A stretch of DNA of 64,000 nucleotides from Pedobacter sp. MC2016-24 (GTDB lineage: Bacteria > Bacteroidota > Bacteroidia > Sphingobacteriales > Sphingobacteriaceae): NCBI RefSeq assembly GCF_015223055.1, contig NZ_JADFBX010000005.1:248001-312000 (forward strand), written 5' to 3'. How positions within the stretch are numbered: position 1 is the first letter of the stretch; every line of letters starts with the position of its first letter. The notes below the pieces were generated by a model. It was not told the origin of the DNA, ran no database searches, and was given only the letters and a program-made list of their open reading frames with translations. This document shows, in pieces, positions 1 to 9,204 of the stretch. A program made the position numbers and the translations under genes.

Positions 1-219
1 GAATACGACATTCTGGCAACTTGTGGTGGAATGGCATTGTGTGCTACCTGCTGCGTGGATGTTCTGGAAGGCGAAGATAAGCTGAACGAAATGACTGACG
101 ATGAATACGCCATGCTGGACACCCTGCCTGACGTATTGCCAAACTCCAGATTGGCTTGTCAGCTACAGTTAAACCCGGCAATGGACGGACTGGTTGTTAA
201 ACTGCACCACGCAGAATAA
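1..219 (+). CDS. 2Fe-2S ferredoxin, C-terminal part (5' end outside window)
   Basis: The reading frame is open from base 1 and ends with TAA at 217-219, so only the last 72 residues are present. They carry the adrenodoxin-type iron-sulfur signature C-x5-C-x2-C (ATCGGMALCATCC, window residues 8, 14 and 17) and a fourth cysteine in 'RLACQL'. Such plant/adrenodoxin-type ferredoxins carry single electrons in the cytoplasm. The extra Cys directly after the third ligand is visible, but its meaning is unknown. The partner protein cannot be told from this fragment. The gene ends 8 bases before the stop of the convergent protease gene, with no room for a terminator. Confidence 0.85.
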   Translation, partial: EYDILATCGGMALCATCCVDVLEGEDKLNEMTDDEYAMLDTLPDVLPNSRLACQLQLNPAMDGLVVKLHHAE

Positions 220-227
220 CCCGAAAT

Positions 228-1931
228 TTAATCCTCAATAGCACGATTGGCAGCAGCGGTTTTGACCGGGCTGCCAATTGTTTTATACTCCCCTTCACCT
301 TTCAAAATAGCCAACATTTTATTGTTGTTGTTTAAAATCGCTTTCGCGGCATTCAATTCCTGGTCGTACTGGAAGGCCTGAATTACCTTACCCTTATCGT
401 AATAATACCTGCTTACTATCTGCATTTCAAGTAAACGCTTGATTTCAGTTTTATTAACCATCAAGTCTGTTTTTTTAGCACCCAGCATTTTTAGCTTCAA
501 ATCATCCAGATCCGCTTTCACTGCGGCCAGCTTATTTTCTTTTTCAGCCTCTGCTCTCAGGTCTGAAAGCAATCGTTCTGTTTTGGAAACGTAACTGTAA
601 TCTTTATCCACTATGGAATTCACATACTGCGTGTAATCTGCATCGCTGAGCTGAAAGCCTGCTGCAGGCACAATTGTCTTGTTGTTTTTTTTGTATGTAT
701 TCGCATAGTCAAAGAATAAGCTTTTATTCATGAGGGTTATGGTAACCGGACTGAGCTTATTTGCAGTCACAAAAACATCAGGATATACCCCATTTCCATC
801 GTACACGTTACGCCCTTTTTTTGTGCTGAACTTATTCATCAAAGAATCTGCGAACTTAAGTGTCTTGCCATTGGCGTCTTTATGCGCATAATCAAGCGCC
901 TGAATACATCTTCCGGAGGGTGTGAAGTACTTGGCTACGGTGACTTTAACCAAGCTGTTATAGGGCAGATTAAAGGTTTGCTGAACTAAGCCTTTGCCGT
1001 AACTGCGCTGACCGACAATAATGGCCCGGTCAAGGTCCTGCAATGAACCGGCTACAATCTCTGACGCCGAAGCCGATGAGCCGCTAATGAGCACAACCAG
1101 GGGTATGTTTGGAAGAAGGGGCTGGGCCAGGGTTTTATAGCTTACCGTCTTTTGTGGATTGCGTCCTTTTTGGGTAACAACCAATACATCCTGATCTACA
1201 AATAAGTTGACAATTTTAACGGCTTCCTGCAAAATACCACCACCGTTATATCTTAAATCAAGCACCATGCCCTTGGGATTTTGCTTATTCAGATTCACTG
1301 CTGCATCTTTTACTTCCTGGGCAGAATTCTCCAGAAATTTATCCAGACGGATGTAAGCAATGTGATCATCTGTCATTCCGGAATAAGGTACGTTTGGCTG
1401 TTTGATTTCTTCACGAACCAGTTTTTTAGTGATGACAGCACCATCTCTGATGATCAGCAACTCAACAGCGGAACCTTTTGGCCCCCTCAGTAACTGACTG
1501 ATCTGGGCCCGTTCTTTTCCTTTAACATCTGTATTGTTGATTTTTACGACCTGGTCTCCAGGCTTAACACCATCTTTATCGGCAGGATAACCTTCTGTAA
1601 CTTCATTCACAAAAAGTTTACCTTCGATAAATAACGTGCTGGCACCAATTCCCCCGTATTGGGTACTCACATACTTCAGCTTATAATCTTCTATTTCCGA
1701 CTCAGGTACGTATTCGGTATAAGGATCCAGACCATCAAGCATGGCATCAATGCCATTTCGCATCAGATCAGAAGGATTGGTTTCTTCTACATAATTGATG
1801 TTGATCTCTTTGTAAAGAGAAGCAAAAATATCGAGGTTTTTTGACACCAGGAACAGATCTTCTCTAAAAGACCAGCTTAGGGTAGCAAATGCAAGGAGCA
1901 GGCATGCCGCAGCAATTTTATATATTTTCAT
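228..1931 (-). CDS. Carboxy-terminal processing protease (S41 family, PDZ domain)
   Basis: This 567-residue protein is a periplasmic serine protease of the CtpA/Prc type. Residues 1-22 form a signal peptide or membrane anchor. A PDZ domain covers about 90-165 (YGGIGAS, then GVKPGDQVVKIN). The S41 core has the nucleophile in GSSASASEIVAG (Ser288) and the general base in SYGKGLVQ (Lys313), 25 residues apart as in Prc, with Gln317 in the usual position. The roughly 200-residue C-terminal region after the core is Lys/Asn/Leu rich and probably helical. The family trims C-terminal tails of envelope proteins; the substrate here is unknown. The gene appears to be single, with its own promoter-like element upstream (1985-2014). 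Confidence 0.93.
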   Translation of the reverse strand: MKIYKIAAACLLLAFATLSWSFREDLFLVSKNLDIFASLYKEININYVEETNPSDLMRNGIDAMLDGLDPYTEYVPESEIEDYKLKYVSTQYGGIGASTLFIEGKLFVNEVTEGYPADKDGVKPGDQVVKINNTDVKGKERAQISQLLRGPKGSAVELLIIRDGAVITKKLVREEIKQPNVPYSGMTDDHIAYIRLDKFLENSAQEVKDAAVNLNKQNPKGMVLDLRYNGGGILQEAVKIVNLFVDQDVLVVTQKGRNPQKTVSYKTLAQPLLPNIPLVVLISGSSASASEIVAGSLQDLDRAIIVGQRSYGKGLVQQTFNLPYNSLVKVTVAKYFTPSGRCIQALDYAHKDANGKTLKFADSLMNKFSTKKGRNVYDGNGVYPDVFVTANKLSPVTITLMNKSLFFDYANTYKKNNKTIVPAAGFQLSDADYTQYVNSIVDKDYSYVSKTERLLSDLRAEAEKENKLAAVKADLDDLKLKMLGAKKTDLMVNKTEIKRLLEMQIVSRYYYDKGKVIQAFQYDQELNAAKAILNNNNKMLAILKGEGEYKTIGSPVKTAAANRAIED

Positions 1932-1984
1932 CGGACTAACATCTTGTTTGCTGCTTATTTCCGACAGAAATAAACAGATGAAGC

Positions 1985-2014
1985 TAAATGTACAAAAAAG
2001 CCCTGTATATCAAA
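1985..2014 (-). promoter_or_regulatory. Putative promoter of the S41 protease gene
   Basis: On the minus strand a TTTG (2011-2014) is followed after 18 bases by TACATTTA (1985-1992), seven of eight matches to the Bacteroidota TAnnTTTG box. The start codon at 1931 would be about 50 bases from the start of transcription. No start site has been mapped. Confidence 0.4.
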
Positions 2015-2025
2015 ACCCTCAGGAT

Positions 2026-2241
2026 TTAAAGACGATTTCCGTCCGGATCAGCCAGAGCCTTTTTGATGGTAAATTCTACGTAATCACGGTCTCTTTTAAC
2101 CAGATCCATTAATTGTTGTACCAATTGGTCTTCCTGCCCCGGAGTAAAAGGAATATCCAATTGTGCCAGTTCACGGTACTTTCTTAAAAATTTGATCTTA
2201 ACTTTTTCTGCAGTTTCAGGAGTCAATGTAAAATTTGCCAT
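2026..2241 (-). CDS. Small conserved protein of unknown function (71 aa)
   Basis: The ATG at 2241 (MANFTLTPETAEK) is preferred over an in-frame TTG two codons upstream. The 71-residue product is charged, predicted to be helical and has no signal peptide or membrane segment, so it is probably cytoplasmic. I do not recognise a named domain. Composition and codon use look normal and it is followed by the protease on the same strand, so it is likely a real gene. It lies 35 bases downstream of the amidase stop and could share its transcript. Confidence 0.65.
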   Translation of the reverse strand: MANFTLTPETAEKVKIKFLRKYRELAQLDIPFTPGQEDQLVQQLMDLVKRDRDYVEFTIKKALADPDGNRL

Positions 2242-2276
2242 ACGCAAAAATATAAATAATTGTAATAGGATAAATC

Positions 2277-2951
2277 TTATTTGTTTGCCGGAGCACCTTT
2301 TATATGCAGATCTTCAATACGGGCCCTGATTTTTTGCATAAATAACTTTCCAGGATCGGTCTTGCTGGTCTGGTAATTTGGATCAGCCTCTTTCCATAAA
2401 GGGGTATTTTTGAAGCGGGTATACTCGTAATGCCCAATGACATATGCTATCGGATACTTGCTCTTTAGTTCCCTAATCAATTGCTCATTGGCTTCCAGTT
2501 GCGCCTGGGTTAAAGGACTATTGCTGCCACCAATATTCTCAACCCCGATGGCACAGTAATTTAGGCCAATCACATGCCTTGCAAATACGGTATCCGGCAA
2601 CAGCCTGTAAATGGTTCCGTCCCGATCTACCATGTATTGTGATGACACGTTCAATGCACTGGCAGAAGTCAGTTCCTTACGGGACCCTGGGATAGTAGAA
2701 CGGTTGAAGACCTTGAAGGTTGTTTCTATAGATGGAATCTCTGTCCAGTGCAAAACTACCATTACAGGCTTAATGGATGGCTCGGTTTGTTTTAAACCGT
2801 GTCGTTTGTATAGATATTCCAGAGACAACTGTTTTCTTTCTGCATCAAAAATGATGGGTCTGTCGATAACGGGGTATTTCTTTTGCGCAAATGCTACTGA
2901 GAACAATGAGCATAGCCAAAACAGTATAAATATGAATCTTTCGGACTTCAT
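2277..2951 (-). CDS. N-acetylmuramoyl-L-alanine amidase (Amidase_2 type), exported
   Basis: This 224-residue protein has a signal peptide (residues 1-22, ending SVAFAQ). The Amidase_2/PGRP-like fold is recognisable from VVLHWTEIPS (His68), SSQYMVDRDGTIYRLLPD, the NYCAIGVENIGG strand, YVIGHYEY (His174) and SKTDPGKLF (Asp199). By analogy with AmpD, His68, His174 and Asp199 would bind zinc. The spacing between the last two ligands (25 residues) is wider than in AmpD, so the loop is enlarged. The family cleaves the bond between MurNAc and L-Ala in peptidoglycan. The export signal points to the periplasm or cell surface, unlike cytoplasmic AmpD. Confidence 0.88.
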   Translation of the reverse strand: MKSERFIFILFWLCSLFSVAFAQKKYPVIDRPIIFDAERKQLSLEYLYKRHGLKQTEPSIKPVMVVLHWTEIPSIETTFKVFNRSTIPGSRKELTSASALNVSSQYMVDRDGTIYRLLPDTVFARHVIGLNYCAIGVENIGGSNSPLTQAQLEANEQLIRELKSKYPIAYVIGHYEYTRFKNTPLWKEADPNYQTSKTDPGKLFMQKIRARIEDLHIKGAPANK

Positions 2952-2969
2952 TAGATAGAGATAAAATTA

Positions 2970-3004
2970 AAATCGGGTACTCATAAATGATGAATACCCG
3001 ATTT
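2970..3004 (-). terminator. Intrinsic terminator after SusCD cluster 1
   Basis: A 10-bp stem (AAATCGGGTA at 2970-2979 with TACCCGATTT at 2995-3004) lies about 20 bases beyond the stop of the 3026-3475 lipoprotein gene. The arms can extend inward past one mismatch by TCAT/ATGA. On the minus strand it runs into GATTTTAATTTT, a moderate U-tract. Confidence 0.65.
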
Positions 3005-3025
3005 CAAAAGTAGTGAAAAATTAAG

Positions 3026-3475
3026 CTATTGAACTTTTAGTGTCAGCACCAATTTTTTAGTTAAGGTATTCTTGTTAACCACTTCTACCTCCATCGCGAT
3101 TGATGTTCCTGTGGCCAAACCTGAGGGTACAGGATAGGACAGCAACAAGGAATCTGTTCTGCTCACGCTTGAATATGCTTTTTTATAAGGCGTTGTGGAT
3201 ACCAATGCCTGAGCACCCGTACCTACTGTAGCTCTCAAATTGATGAGATTAATTTCATCATCAGACCAGTAGCGTAAGTCCAGTTTCACTGGAGTTCCAG
3301 ATGCTACATTGGTAGTTTGTGGGGGAGCTACAGTAAAAGTTGCAATTACCGGGACTTTACCGATAATGGTAATGTTATCTTTTAGGAACTGATCTGGGGC
3401 ATTTTTCTTGCAGGCAGAAAACAAAGCTGCAAGTGTAAAAAGTCCGGATACATATAGAGAAATATTCTTTTTCAT
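3026..3475 (-). CDS. Small SusCD-associated lipoprotein, unknown function
   Basis: The 149-residue product has a lipoprotein signal with the acylated Cys at 22 (ALFSAC-KK). The rest is about 125 residues of alternating hydrophobic and polar stretches suggesting a beta-sandwich (DLRYWSDDEINLINLRATVG, ending in KKLVLTLKVQ). It follows SusD 1 by 11 bases, the position usually held by surface glycan-binding lipoproteins (SusE/F-like). A binding role is inference from position; I see no catalytic motif. Confidence 0.7.
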   Translation of the reverse strand: MKKNISLYVSGLFTLAALFSACKKNAPDQFLKDNITIIGKVPVIATFTVAPPQTTNVASGTPVKLDLRYWSDDEINLINLRATVGTGAQALVSTTPYKKAYSSVSRTDSLLLSYPVPSGLATGTSIAMEVEVVNKNTLTKKLVLTLKVQ

Positions 3476-3486
3476 GTCATTCGTAT

Positions 3487-4953
3487 TTAGTTAAACAACC
3501 ATAGTTTTACTGCCTGATTGGCAACCTGTGGAACATTCGGATTTCTACCAGGTTCATTATCCGGATATTTTCCGCGCTGAACAAGTACATTAGCACCTAA
3601 GAGATCTTTAAGCGGAGCTTTAAAACCAGGATATACCGTTGTACTGTATTGATACCTGCGCATGTCTGTCCAGGTTTCCATTTGTAAAAATTGTGCGATG
3701 TACTTTTGAAGCATAACATCTGTAATTGTCAAATTTGCTGCTCCTTTAGCAATTAATGGAGATCCCGTTCCGGTATAAGCATCAATATCAGCAGTTGCCA
3801 CCCCGAGCTTAACCATATTACTCCTAATCCCTTCCAAATAAGCCGCATAAGCACCCGGCTTATCAGTAGCAAGTAATGATTCTGCTTTGATAAATTGAAC
3901 CTCTGAGTAAGTCAGGATTGGTACGGGGGAAGTTTTGGCTGCATAATAGGTTTTTTCCGTGATCTGAGTATTGGTCAGACTTACGCCAGGATCTGTACTA
4001 ATTGCCCCTACCGGTCTACCCACATAAGTAGCAGCACCATTGTTGTCAAATAGCTTTGGCAGCCTGGGATCAATCAGACCTGGATAGTAACCTGTTCCAT
4101 TCATCAGGTTAACGATAAAATAAGAAGGCCTGTGTTGTTTGGCCGTCGCAGCAGGTAAACCTAAATTGGTATACCATGGACTAGGCTTATCTGCTGTGTA
4201 TTTCAACTGCAAGTCAAAAGCTCCGGTCCTATCGTTCAATGCATTATTTGCATCAGCCACGGCTTTAGCTGCATTAGAAGGATCTTTAACCGATAAATGT
4301 AAATAATAACGGGCGCGGGCGCCATATGCTGCTCTTTTCCAATTGTCAATTACACCCGCATAAATCAGATCTGTGCTGCCCACCTGTAAAGTGGTAGAAG
4401 CCGGAACCGGTTGTTGCAAATCAGCTATTGCACCATCAAGTAATTCCTTTAAAGAAGTAGTATAAATGTCTTGCTGGGTATCGTAAGTCGGACTAGGTAC
4501 TGACGGCCCTTTAAACGCGTTTTTATAAGGTAAATCACCCCATACATCTGTAGACTGCATTAAGTTCAAAGCCAGCAAAAGTTTACCAATGCCAGCATAT
4601 TGAGGTGCCCCGGCTGTAGTCGCGCGGTCTATCATATCCTTTAAATTCGGCATGGCATCCCGGTAAGCAGATTCCCAGATGTTATCAAAACCATAAGGAT
4701 TGTAGGAGTCTATGTTTGCTTCATAAGTATTACTTCCCGCAAGATACTGCGGATAAGAATTTCCATATTGCCCCACATTAAAAAACGAGGTTGCGGTAAA
4801 CTGTATGGTTGAAGGCAATAACCCCGATAAAGCCACTTGGTCCGGTGTCAGTTTTGAGGGATCATTATTGATATCCAATTGCTTTTTGCAGGATACACCC
4901 GCAACCAAAAGCAGCATGGATAAAGTGAAAATTTTATATTTTAAGTTCTTCAT
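3487..4953 (-). CDS. SusD-like nutrient-binding lipoprotein (pair 1)
   Basis: This 488-residue outer-membrane lipoprotein is the lid/binding partner of the SusC channel directly upstream. The ATG at 4953 (MKNLKYK) is preferred to one at 4971 because it gives a clean lipoprotein signal with Cys22 (AGVSC-KK) and starts 4 bases after the SusC stop. Helical TPR-like SusD features include NLMQSTDVWGDLPYKNAF (family 'DVWGDIPY' motif), TYSEVQFIKAESLL and FLQMETWTDMRRYQYS. It appears to belong to the SusD-like_2 group rather than the starch type. Ligand specificity cannot be read from the sequence. Confidence 0.93.
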   Translation of the reverse strand: MKNLKYKIFTLSMLLLVAGVSCKKQLDINNDPSKLTPDQVALSGLLPSTIQFTATSFFNVGQYGNSYPQYLAGSNTYEANIDSYNPYGFDNIWESAYRDAMPNLKDMIDRATTAGAPQYAGIGKLLLALNLMQSTDVWGDLPYKNAFKGPSVPSPTYDTQQDIYTTSLKELLDGAIADLQQPVPASTTLQVGSTDLIYAGVIDNWKRAAYGARARYYLHLSVKDPSNAAKAVADANNALNDRTGAFDLQLKYTADKPSPWYTNLGLPAATAKQHRPSYFIVNLMNGTGYYPGLIDPRLPKLFDNNGAATYVGRPVGAISTDPGVSLTNTQITEKTYYAAKTSPVPILTYSEVQFIKAESLLATDKPGAYAAYLEGIRSNMVKLGVATADIDAYTGTGSPLIAKGAANLTITDVMLQKYIAQFLQMETWTDMRRYQYSTTVYPGFKAPLKDLLGANVLVQRGKYPDNEPGRNPNVPQVANQAVKLWLFN

Positions 4954-4957
4954 AGCT

Positions 4958-7900
4958 TTAGAAATTAACATTTAATCCTACATAAATACTTCTTGTAGAG
5001 GGAACACCGGATCCAACATAACCCACCGAATTAGAACCGGATCCATAAGCACTTGCCTCAGGGTCAAATCCGACAAAGGATGTACTTAACCAAAGATTAT
5101 TGGCTGTTACAGAAACCGAGGCCGATTTAATAAAGGACTTATTTAACCAAACCTTTGGCAGACTATAGGCTAGTGAGACATTCTGCAAGCGAATCCAGGA
5201 AGCATCCTGAAATCCATTATTTTCTGGAGCCAGCTTATAAGGGAAACTAGCGGTATAAAAATTCTGATCGATCAACACTTGTTTATCGTTAGGCACATAG
5301 ATCGGGGCATCAGCTGTTCCCGTATTTTTAACACCTTTGAAAACTACCATTACGTCTCTGATTTCAGTTTCAGCACCTATCCCGGTAGAAAAACGTTGGG
5401 TTCTTGGAATATCAAACACATCCCCACCTTTCCTGAAATTAAACATGAATGAGAAGGTAAAATCTTTATAAGTTAAGGTACTTCCCAAACCACCAGTCCA
5501 GTCCGGATAAGCATTGCCGATCAGGTAATTATTAGATAAAGGCTGTGGAATGATCGGAAATCCATCGGCACCAATGATGAGTTGTCCCTGGTTAGCACTT
5601 CCGTCGGTAACCCGGGTATACGGCCAGCCGTACCAATCGCCAGGTCTGCCCCCGGTTTTGATGATTTGTTTAACCCATGGACTCTCCGGGTTGAATTGAA
5701 TTTCGCTTACTCCTGGAGGCATACTCAAAACCCTCCCCTTGGTTTGCGACCAGTTTGCATTGATATCCCATTTAAAACGGTCATTTTGAACTACTGTTGC
5801 ATTCAGTAAAAACTCCAGGGATTTATTCCGGATTTTACCTGCATTAGTTAAAAACACATCGTATCCAGAAGCATAGCTAATAGGCACAGGCACAATCTGA
5901 TCTATACTATTCAGGATCGCATAATTGGCATCCAGGGTAATCCGGCTTTTGAAAAAGCGGAACTCTCCACCAAACTCCAAACCTTTTGTTCTTTCTGGCC
6001 GCAATTCTTCAGAACCGATTTTGATGTCACGTCTAACTCCACTTACAGCATTAAAAGATGGCAAAGTAGAATAATACATACCTATCTGGTAAGGATCTGC
6101 ATCTTTACCTACCTCAGCATAAGAGGCCCGCAACTTGCCATAACTGAATATCGGATTTTCCTGTAAACCTAGAGTTTCGGTAAACACGTACGATAAACTG
6201 GCCGAAGGATAGAAAAAAGAGCGGTTGCTTTGCGGCAGGGTTGATGACCAGTCATTACGACCTGTCACACTCAAGAACACGGTGTTGTCATAGCTCAGAC
6301 TTAAATCGCCAAAAAGCCCAATGATGTTCTTTTTGCCAGGATAAGTGTTTGTAGTATACACATTATAGTTATTGATACTCTCTACGTTGGGCACCACTGC
6401 CTGAGTTCCTACAACCGATAAATTGGTGCGATCTATATGCGTGTAAGAATGTCCAAGCAGGAAGGATCCATTCCATTTTTCTCCAAATTGCTTACTTGCC
6501 CTGGCGAAGAAATTAGAGTTAATCTCATTATAACTGATCCGCTGTTCGGTCATAGATCCCAATGTACTCGCACTAATCAACAGACCTTTTTCACTAAAGA
6601 TCTGTCTAAAATCGGTATAGTTGTCCATACCAATTTTATAATTGAATGTCAGCCAGTCGTTCGCCTTGTACTCTGCACCAAGGTTACCAATAATCCGGTT
6701 CACATTATCCTTCATGAAAGCATTTTCAGTAAAATAAAAAGGGTTATCAATAGAGGCATTGTATGTTTTCTGGGTACCATCAGGGTTTAAATAATCCCTA
6801 GGGTCTACAGTGTTGGTTTGACGCATCAGGTAAAATATGGTTCCCGAAACAATACCTGTTCTTGGGTTCCGGCCCCCAGAATTGATGTAATTCGCTGAAC
6901 CTTCAAATTTGAACTTATCTGACGCCTTTAAGGTTCCTGACAAGCGGATCGATGTTTTCCCATAGTCTGAATTGGGCACAACGCCGTTTTGTTCAGAATT
7001 GGCAATAGAGGTAAAATAGGTTGCATTCTCATTACCACCACTAAACGTGAATGAGTTTTGTGTTTGATGGCCGGTCTTAAAGAATAAGTCGTAGGGATTG
7101 TATACCGGAGTTCCAGGTTCTATTTTAGGTCCGAAACTATTTACGCTGGGCACATAAGCCCCTCCATTCCCATTGCCATAGCTGGTCTGGATGTCGGGCG
7201 TTTTTACCACATCATCAAAACTAACCGAGCTTTTAAAGCTAAATGAGGGCTTCCCGGATTTCCCCGATTTGGTGGTAATTACTACCGCACCATTTGCCGC
7301 ACGTAAACCATAAAGCACAGAAGCGGCAGGCCCTTTTAAGATCGTCATGGTCTCAATATCCTCCGGATTAATATCTGCAGCACGATTGGTATTTTGGAAA
7401 TTATCGTTGTTGACGGCAATCTGGTCTGTATTGTTAGATATCGGAATACCATCTACTACAAATAGAGGCTGGTTGTCCGCAGTAGGATTCAATGAGTTGA
7501 CACCCCTGATCTGGATTCTTGATCCTGCTCCAGCAGCACCACCCACACTGGTAATCTGCACGCCTGAAGCCTTCCCCTTGATGGCATTTAACAAATTGGA
7601 CTGGTTGGTATTGGTGATATCCTCTGCTTTGATTTCCTGAGCAGCATACCCAAGTGCCCGTTTTTGCTGTTTAATACCCAATGCAGTTACCACCACTTCC
7701 TGCAGGTTTTTAGAATCGGAAGCCAGGGCCACATTAATTGTTTTATTGGTTCCAATGGTTCTTTCTTCAGCCTTCATACCAATGTAAGAGAACACCAATA
7801 CATCGGCAGGAGCCGCTTGTATAGTATACAATCCATCTGTATTTGATTGTACAACCACGGTTGAAGATTTAATTTTCACGGACACGCCCGGTATCGGCAT

Positions 7901-8008
7901 ACCGTCATCTGATGAAGTTACCTTTCCGGTAACCGTTACTTTCTGGGCCATAGCCTGGGCAGCCATGATAAAAAGCCCCAAGAATAACAATAGTAGTTTT
8001 CTTTTCAT
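4958..8008 (-). CDS. SusC-like TonB-dependent outer-membrane transporter (pair 1)
   Basis: The 1016-residue protein has a signal peptide (to about 22), a carboxypeptidase-D-like regulatory domain (about 23-105, ending SYIGM), the TonB-box region EVVVTALG, a plug domain with DINPEDIETMTILKGPAA and YGLRAANGAVVITTKSG, and a C-terminal beta-barrel ending in aromatic NVNF. There is no extra N-terminal STN domain, so it is not expected to signal to an anti-sigma factor. The transcript probably continues from the GH18 gene upstream, across a strong hairpin at 8085-8130, or begins in the 135-base gap. It works with the SusD partner to import oligosaccharides or similar large solutes. Confidence 0.95.
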   Translation of the reverse strand: MKRKLLLLFLGLFIMAAQAMAQKVTVTGKVTSSDDGMPIPGVSVKIKSSTVVVQSNTDGLYTIQAAPADVLVFSYIGMKAEERTIGTNKTINVALASDSKNLQEVVVTALGIKQQKRALGYAAQEIKAEDITNTNQSNLLNAIKGKASGVQITSVGGAAGAGSRIQIRGVNSLNPTADNQPLFVVDGIPISNNTDQIAVNNDNFQNTNRAADINPEDIETMTILKGPAASVLYGLRAANGAVVITTKSGKSGKPSFSFKSSVSFDDVVKTPDIQTSYGNGNGGAYVPSVNSFGPKIEPGTPVYNPYDLFFKTGHQTQNSFTFSGGNENATYFTSIANSEQNGVVPNSDYGKTSIRLSGTLKASDKFKFEGSANYINSGGRNPRTGIVSGTIFYLMRQTNTVDPRDYLNPDGTQKTYNASIDNPFYFTENAFMKDNVNRIIGNLGAEYKANDWLTFNYKIGMDNYTDFRQIFSEKGLLISASTLGSMTEQRISYNEINSNFFARASKQFGEKWNGSFLLGHSYTHIDRTNLSVVGTQAVVPNVESINNYNVYTTNTYPGKKNIIGLFGDLSLSYDNTVFLSVTGRNDWSSTLPQSNRSFFYPSASLSYVFTETLGLQENPIFSYGKLRASYAEVGKDADPYQIGMYYSTLPSFNAVSGVRRDIKIGSEELRPERTKGLEFGGEFRFFKSRITLDANYAILNSIDQIVPVPISYASGYDVFLTNAGKIRNKSLEFLLNATVVQNDRFKWDINANWSQTKGRVLSMPPGVSEIQFNPESPWVKQIIKTGGRPGDWYGWPYTRVTDGSANQGQLIIGADGFPIIPQPLSNNYLIGNAYPDWTGGLGSTLTYKDFTFSFMFNFRKGGDVFDIPRTQRFSTGIGAETEIRDVMVVFKGVKNTGTADAPIYVPNDKQVLIDQNFYTASFPYKLAPENNGFQDASWIRLQNVSLAYSLPKVWLNKSFIKSASVSVTANNLWLSTSFVGFDPEASAYGSGSNSVGYVGSGVPSTRSIYVGLNVNF

Positions 8009-8084
8009 AGTAAGGAATTAGTTAATAATTATTGAAAAAAAATTGTGTCTAAAATCAAAATATTGACAAAAAACACAAAGTTTT

Positions 8085-8130
8085 AAAACAATTAAAACAC
8101 CTTGGTTGCCCAAGATGTTTTAATTGTTTT
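8085..8130 (-). terminator. Long hairpin between GH18 gene and SusC 1
   Basis: A 21-base arm at 8085-8105 is matched by a 21-base arm at 8110-8130 around a 4-base loop. The single difference is a G-U wobble in minus-strand RNA, so the whole stem can pair there. It begins 13 bases past the GH18 stop. The 3' arm is U-rich (GUUUUAAUUGUUUU) but no long pure U-tract follows, so it may be a leaky terminator or a 3'-end stability element that lowers expression of SusC 1. Confidence 0.7.
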
Positions 8131-8143
8131 TTAAGAATTATAT

Positions 8144-9184
8144 TTATTTTGAAAGTGCCTGATTGGCAGCTTTAATCAAAGAACTTGCACCGGCCACATC
8201 CTGGCTAAGTTCCCAAAACATAATTCCATTACCTCTTGCCTTAGCCAAGGCTGTCTTTTTTTCGATCAACGGGATTCCATTGTAGTAATAGGTGATTCCA
8301 GATACGACAAACTGAGATCCTTTGGGATCAGCTCCGGCTTTAAGCAGATCTTTAAATGGCAATGCCTTATCAGCAGCATCAGGTTTTTCTCTTCCCTTAC
8401 CATAGGCAGGCAAACCAAGTACAGTTTTTTCTTTAGGTAAATTCTTTTGTGTCAACCAAACATCCAGTACCTTTTCTGCAAATGTATAAGCGGAATGATC
8501 AGCAGGTGCGGCAGCGTCAGCTCCGATTCCATCATAAGCCATCAGATTTACGAAATCACAGGCATCTATGGCATCCTGATTAATGCCATCCTTTACCGGA
8601 CCTGCATATACACCTGCAGTGACAGCCATACTTAAAGTTTTATGCCAGCTATGCAATTCATTGGACAAGTCCTTCATGAAAAGGCCAAAAGTAACATCAC
8701 TACCTTTACTTGCACTTGGATACTCCCAATCCATATCTACGCCGTCATACTGATTTTCAACCGCATAGGCAACAATATTTTTAATCAGCAATTGTTTGGA
8801 TTGCGGATTGGAAAGTAGTGTAGTATAGATCTTATTGTCTCCGTTTAATGCAATGATCATTTTGCAGTTGTGCCTTTTCACTAAGCTCATTACCGTTTTA
8901 ACGTTCTCTTTTGAATCGTCTAAAACCAGTGTCCCGTCAGCACGGGGCTTTAAAAAAGAAAAAATCACATGCGTTAAATCATCTAAGGAGGTTGTATCAA
9001 TGTCGCTGATAAAACGATAACTTGGAAAATAACTCACTTTTTTAAAGGACACATCTGCCACATAAGGCGTAGTTGGTTTCACAAATTCCTTTGCGCCATA
9101 ACCATCGGGTACTTTTGCAATCTCCTTAGTACAAGAGGCAAAAGCAGCAGCCACAACTATACTTAAAATCAAAAACTTTTTCAT
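8144..9184 (-). CDS. GH18 family glycosidase, lipoprotein
   Basis: This 346-residue lipoprotein (Cys18 in AFASC) has the GH18 signature YDGVDMDWEYP with the catalytic acid Glu154 (DxxDxDxE at 147-154) and the later MAYDG (Asp218). GH18 enzymes cleave GlcNAc-beta-1,4 linkages by substrate-assisted catalysis, as chitinases or endo-beta-N-acetylglucosaminidases. The usual SxGG strand is replaced by ALNG (112-115). At this length it is a bare catalytic barrel without a binding module. It ends a run SusC 2-SusD 2-lipoprotein-PKD lipoprotein-GH18, so it probably acts at the cell surface on the ligand of pair 2. I cannot tell chitinase from endoglycosidase. Confidence 0.9.
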   Translation of the reverse strand: MKKFLILSIVVAAAFASCTKEIAKVPDGYGAKEFVKPTTPYVADVSFKKVSYFPSYRFISDIDTTSLDDLTHVIFSFLKPRADGTLVLDDSKENVKTVMSLVKRHNCKMIIALNGDNKIYTTLLSNPQSKQLLIKNIVAYAVENQYDGVDMDWEYPSASKGSDVTFGLFMKDLSNELHSWHKTLSMAVTAGVYAGPVKDGINQDAIDACDFVNLMAYDGIGADAAAPADHSAYTFAEKVLDVWLTQKNLPKEKTVLGLPAYGKGREKPDAADKALPFKDLLKAGADPKGSQFVVSGITYYYNGIPLIEKKTALAKARGNGIMFWELSQDVAGASSLIKAANQALSK

Positions 9185-9204
9185 AATCTCTTACCATTAA
9201 CCCA

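Noticed and set aside
4954..4971. Earlier ATG for SusD 1
   Set aside because: It would overlap the SusC 1 stop and place six residues before a good lipoprotein signal; the ATG at 4953 fits better.
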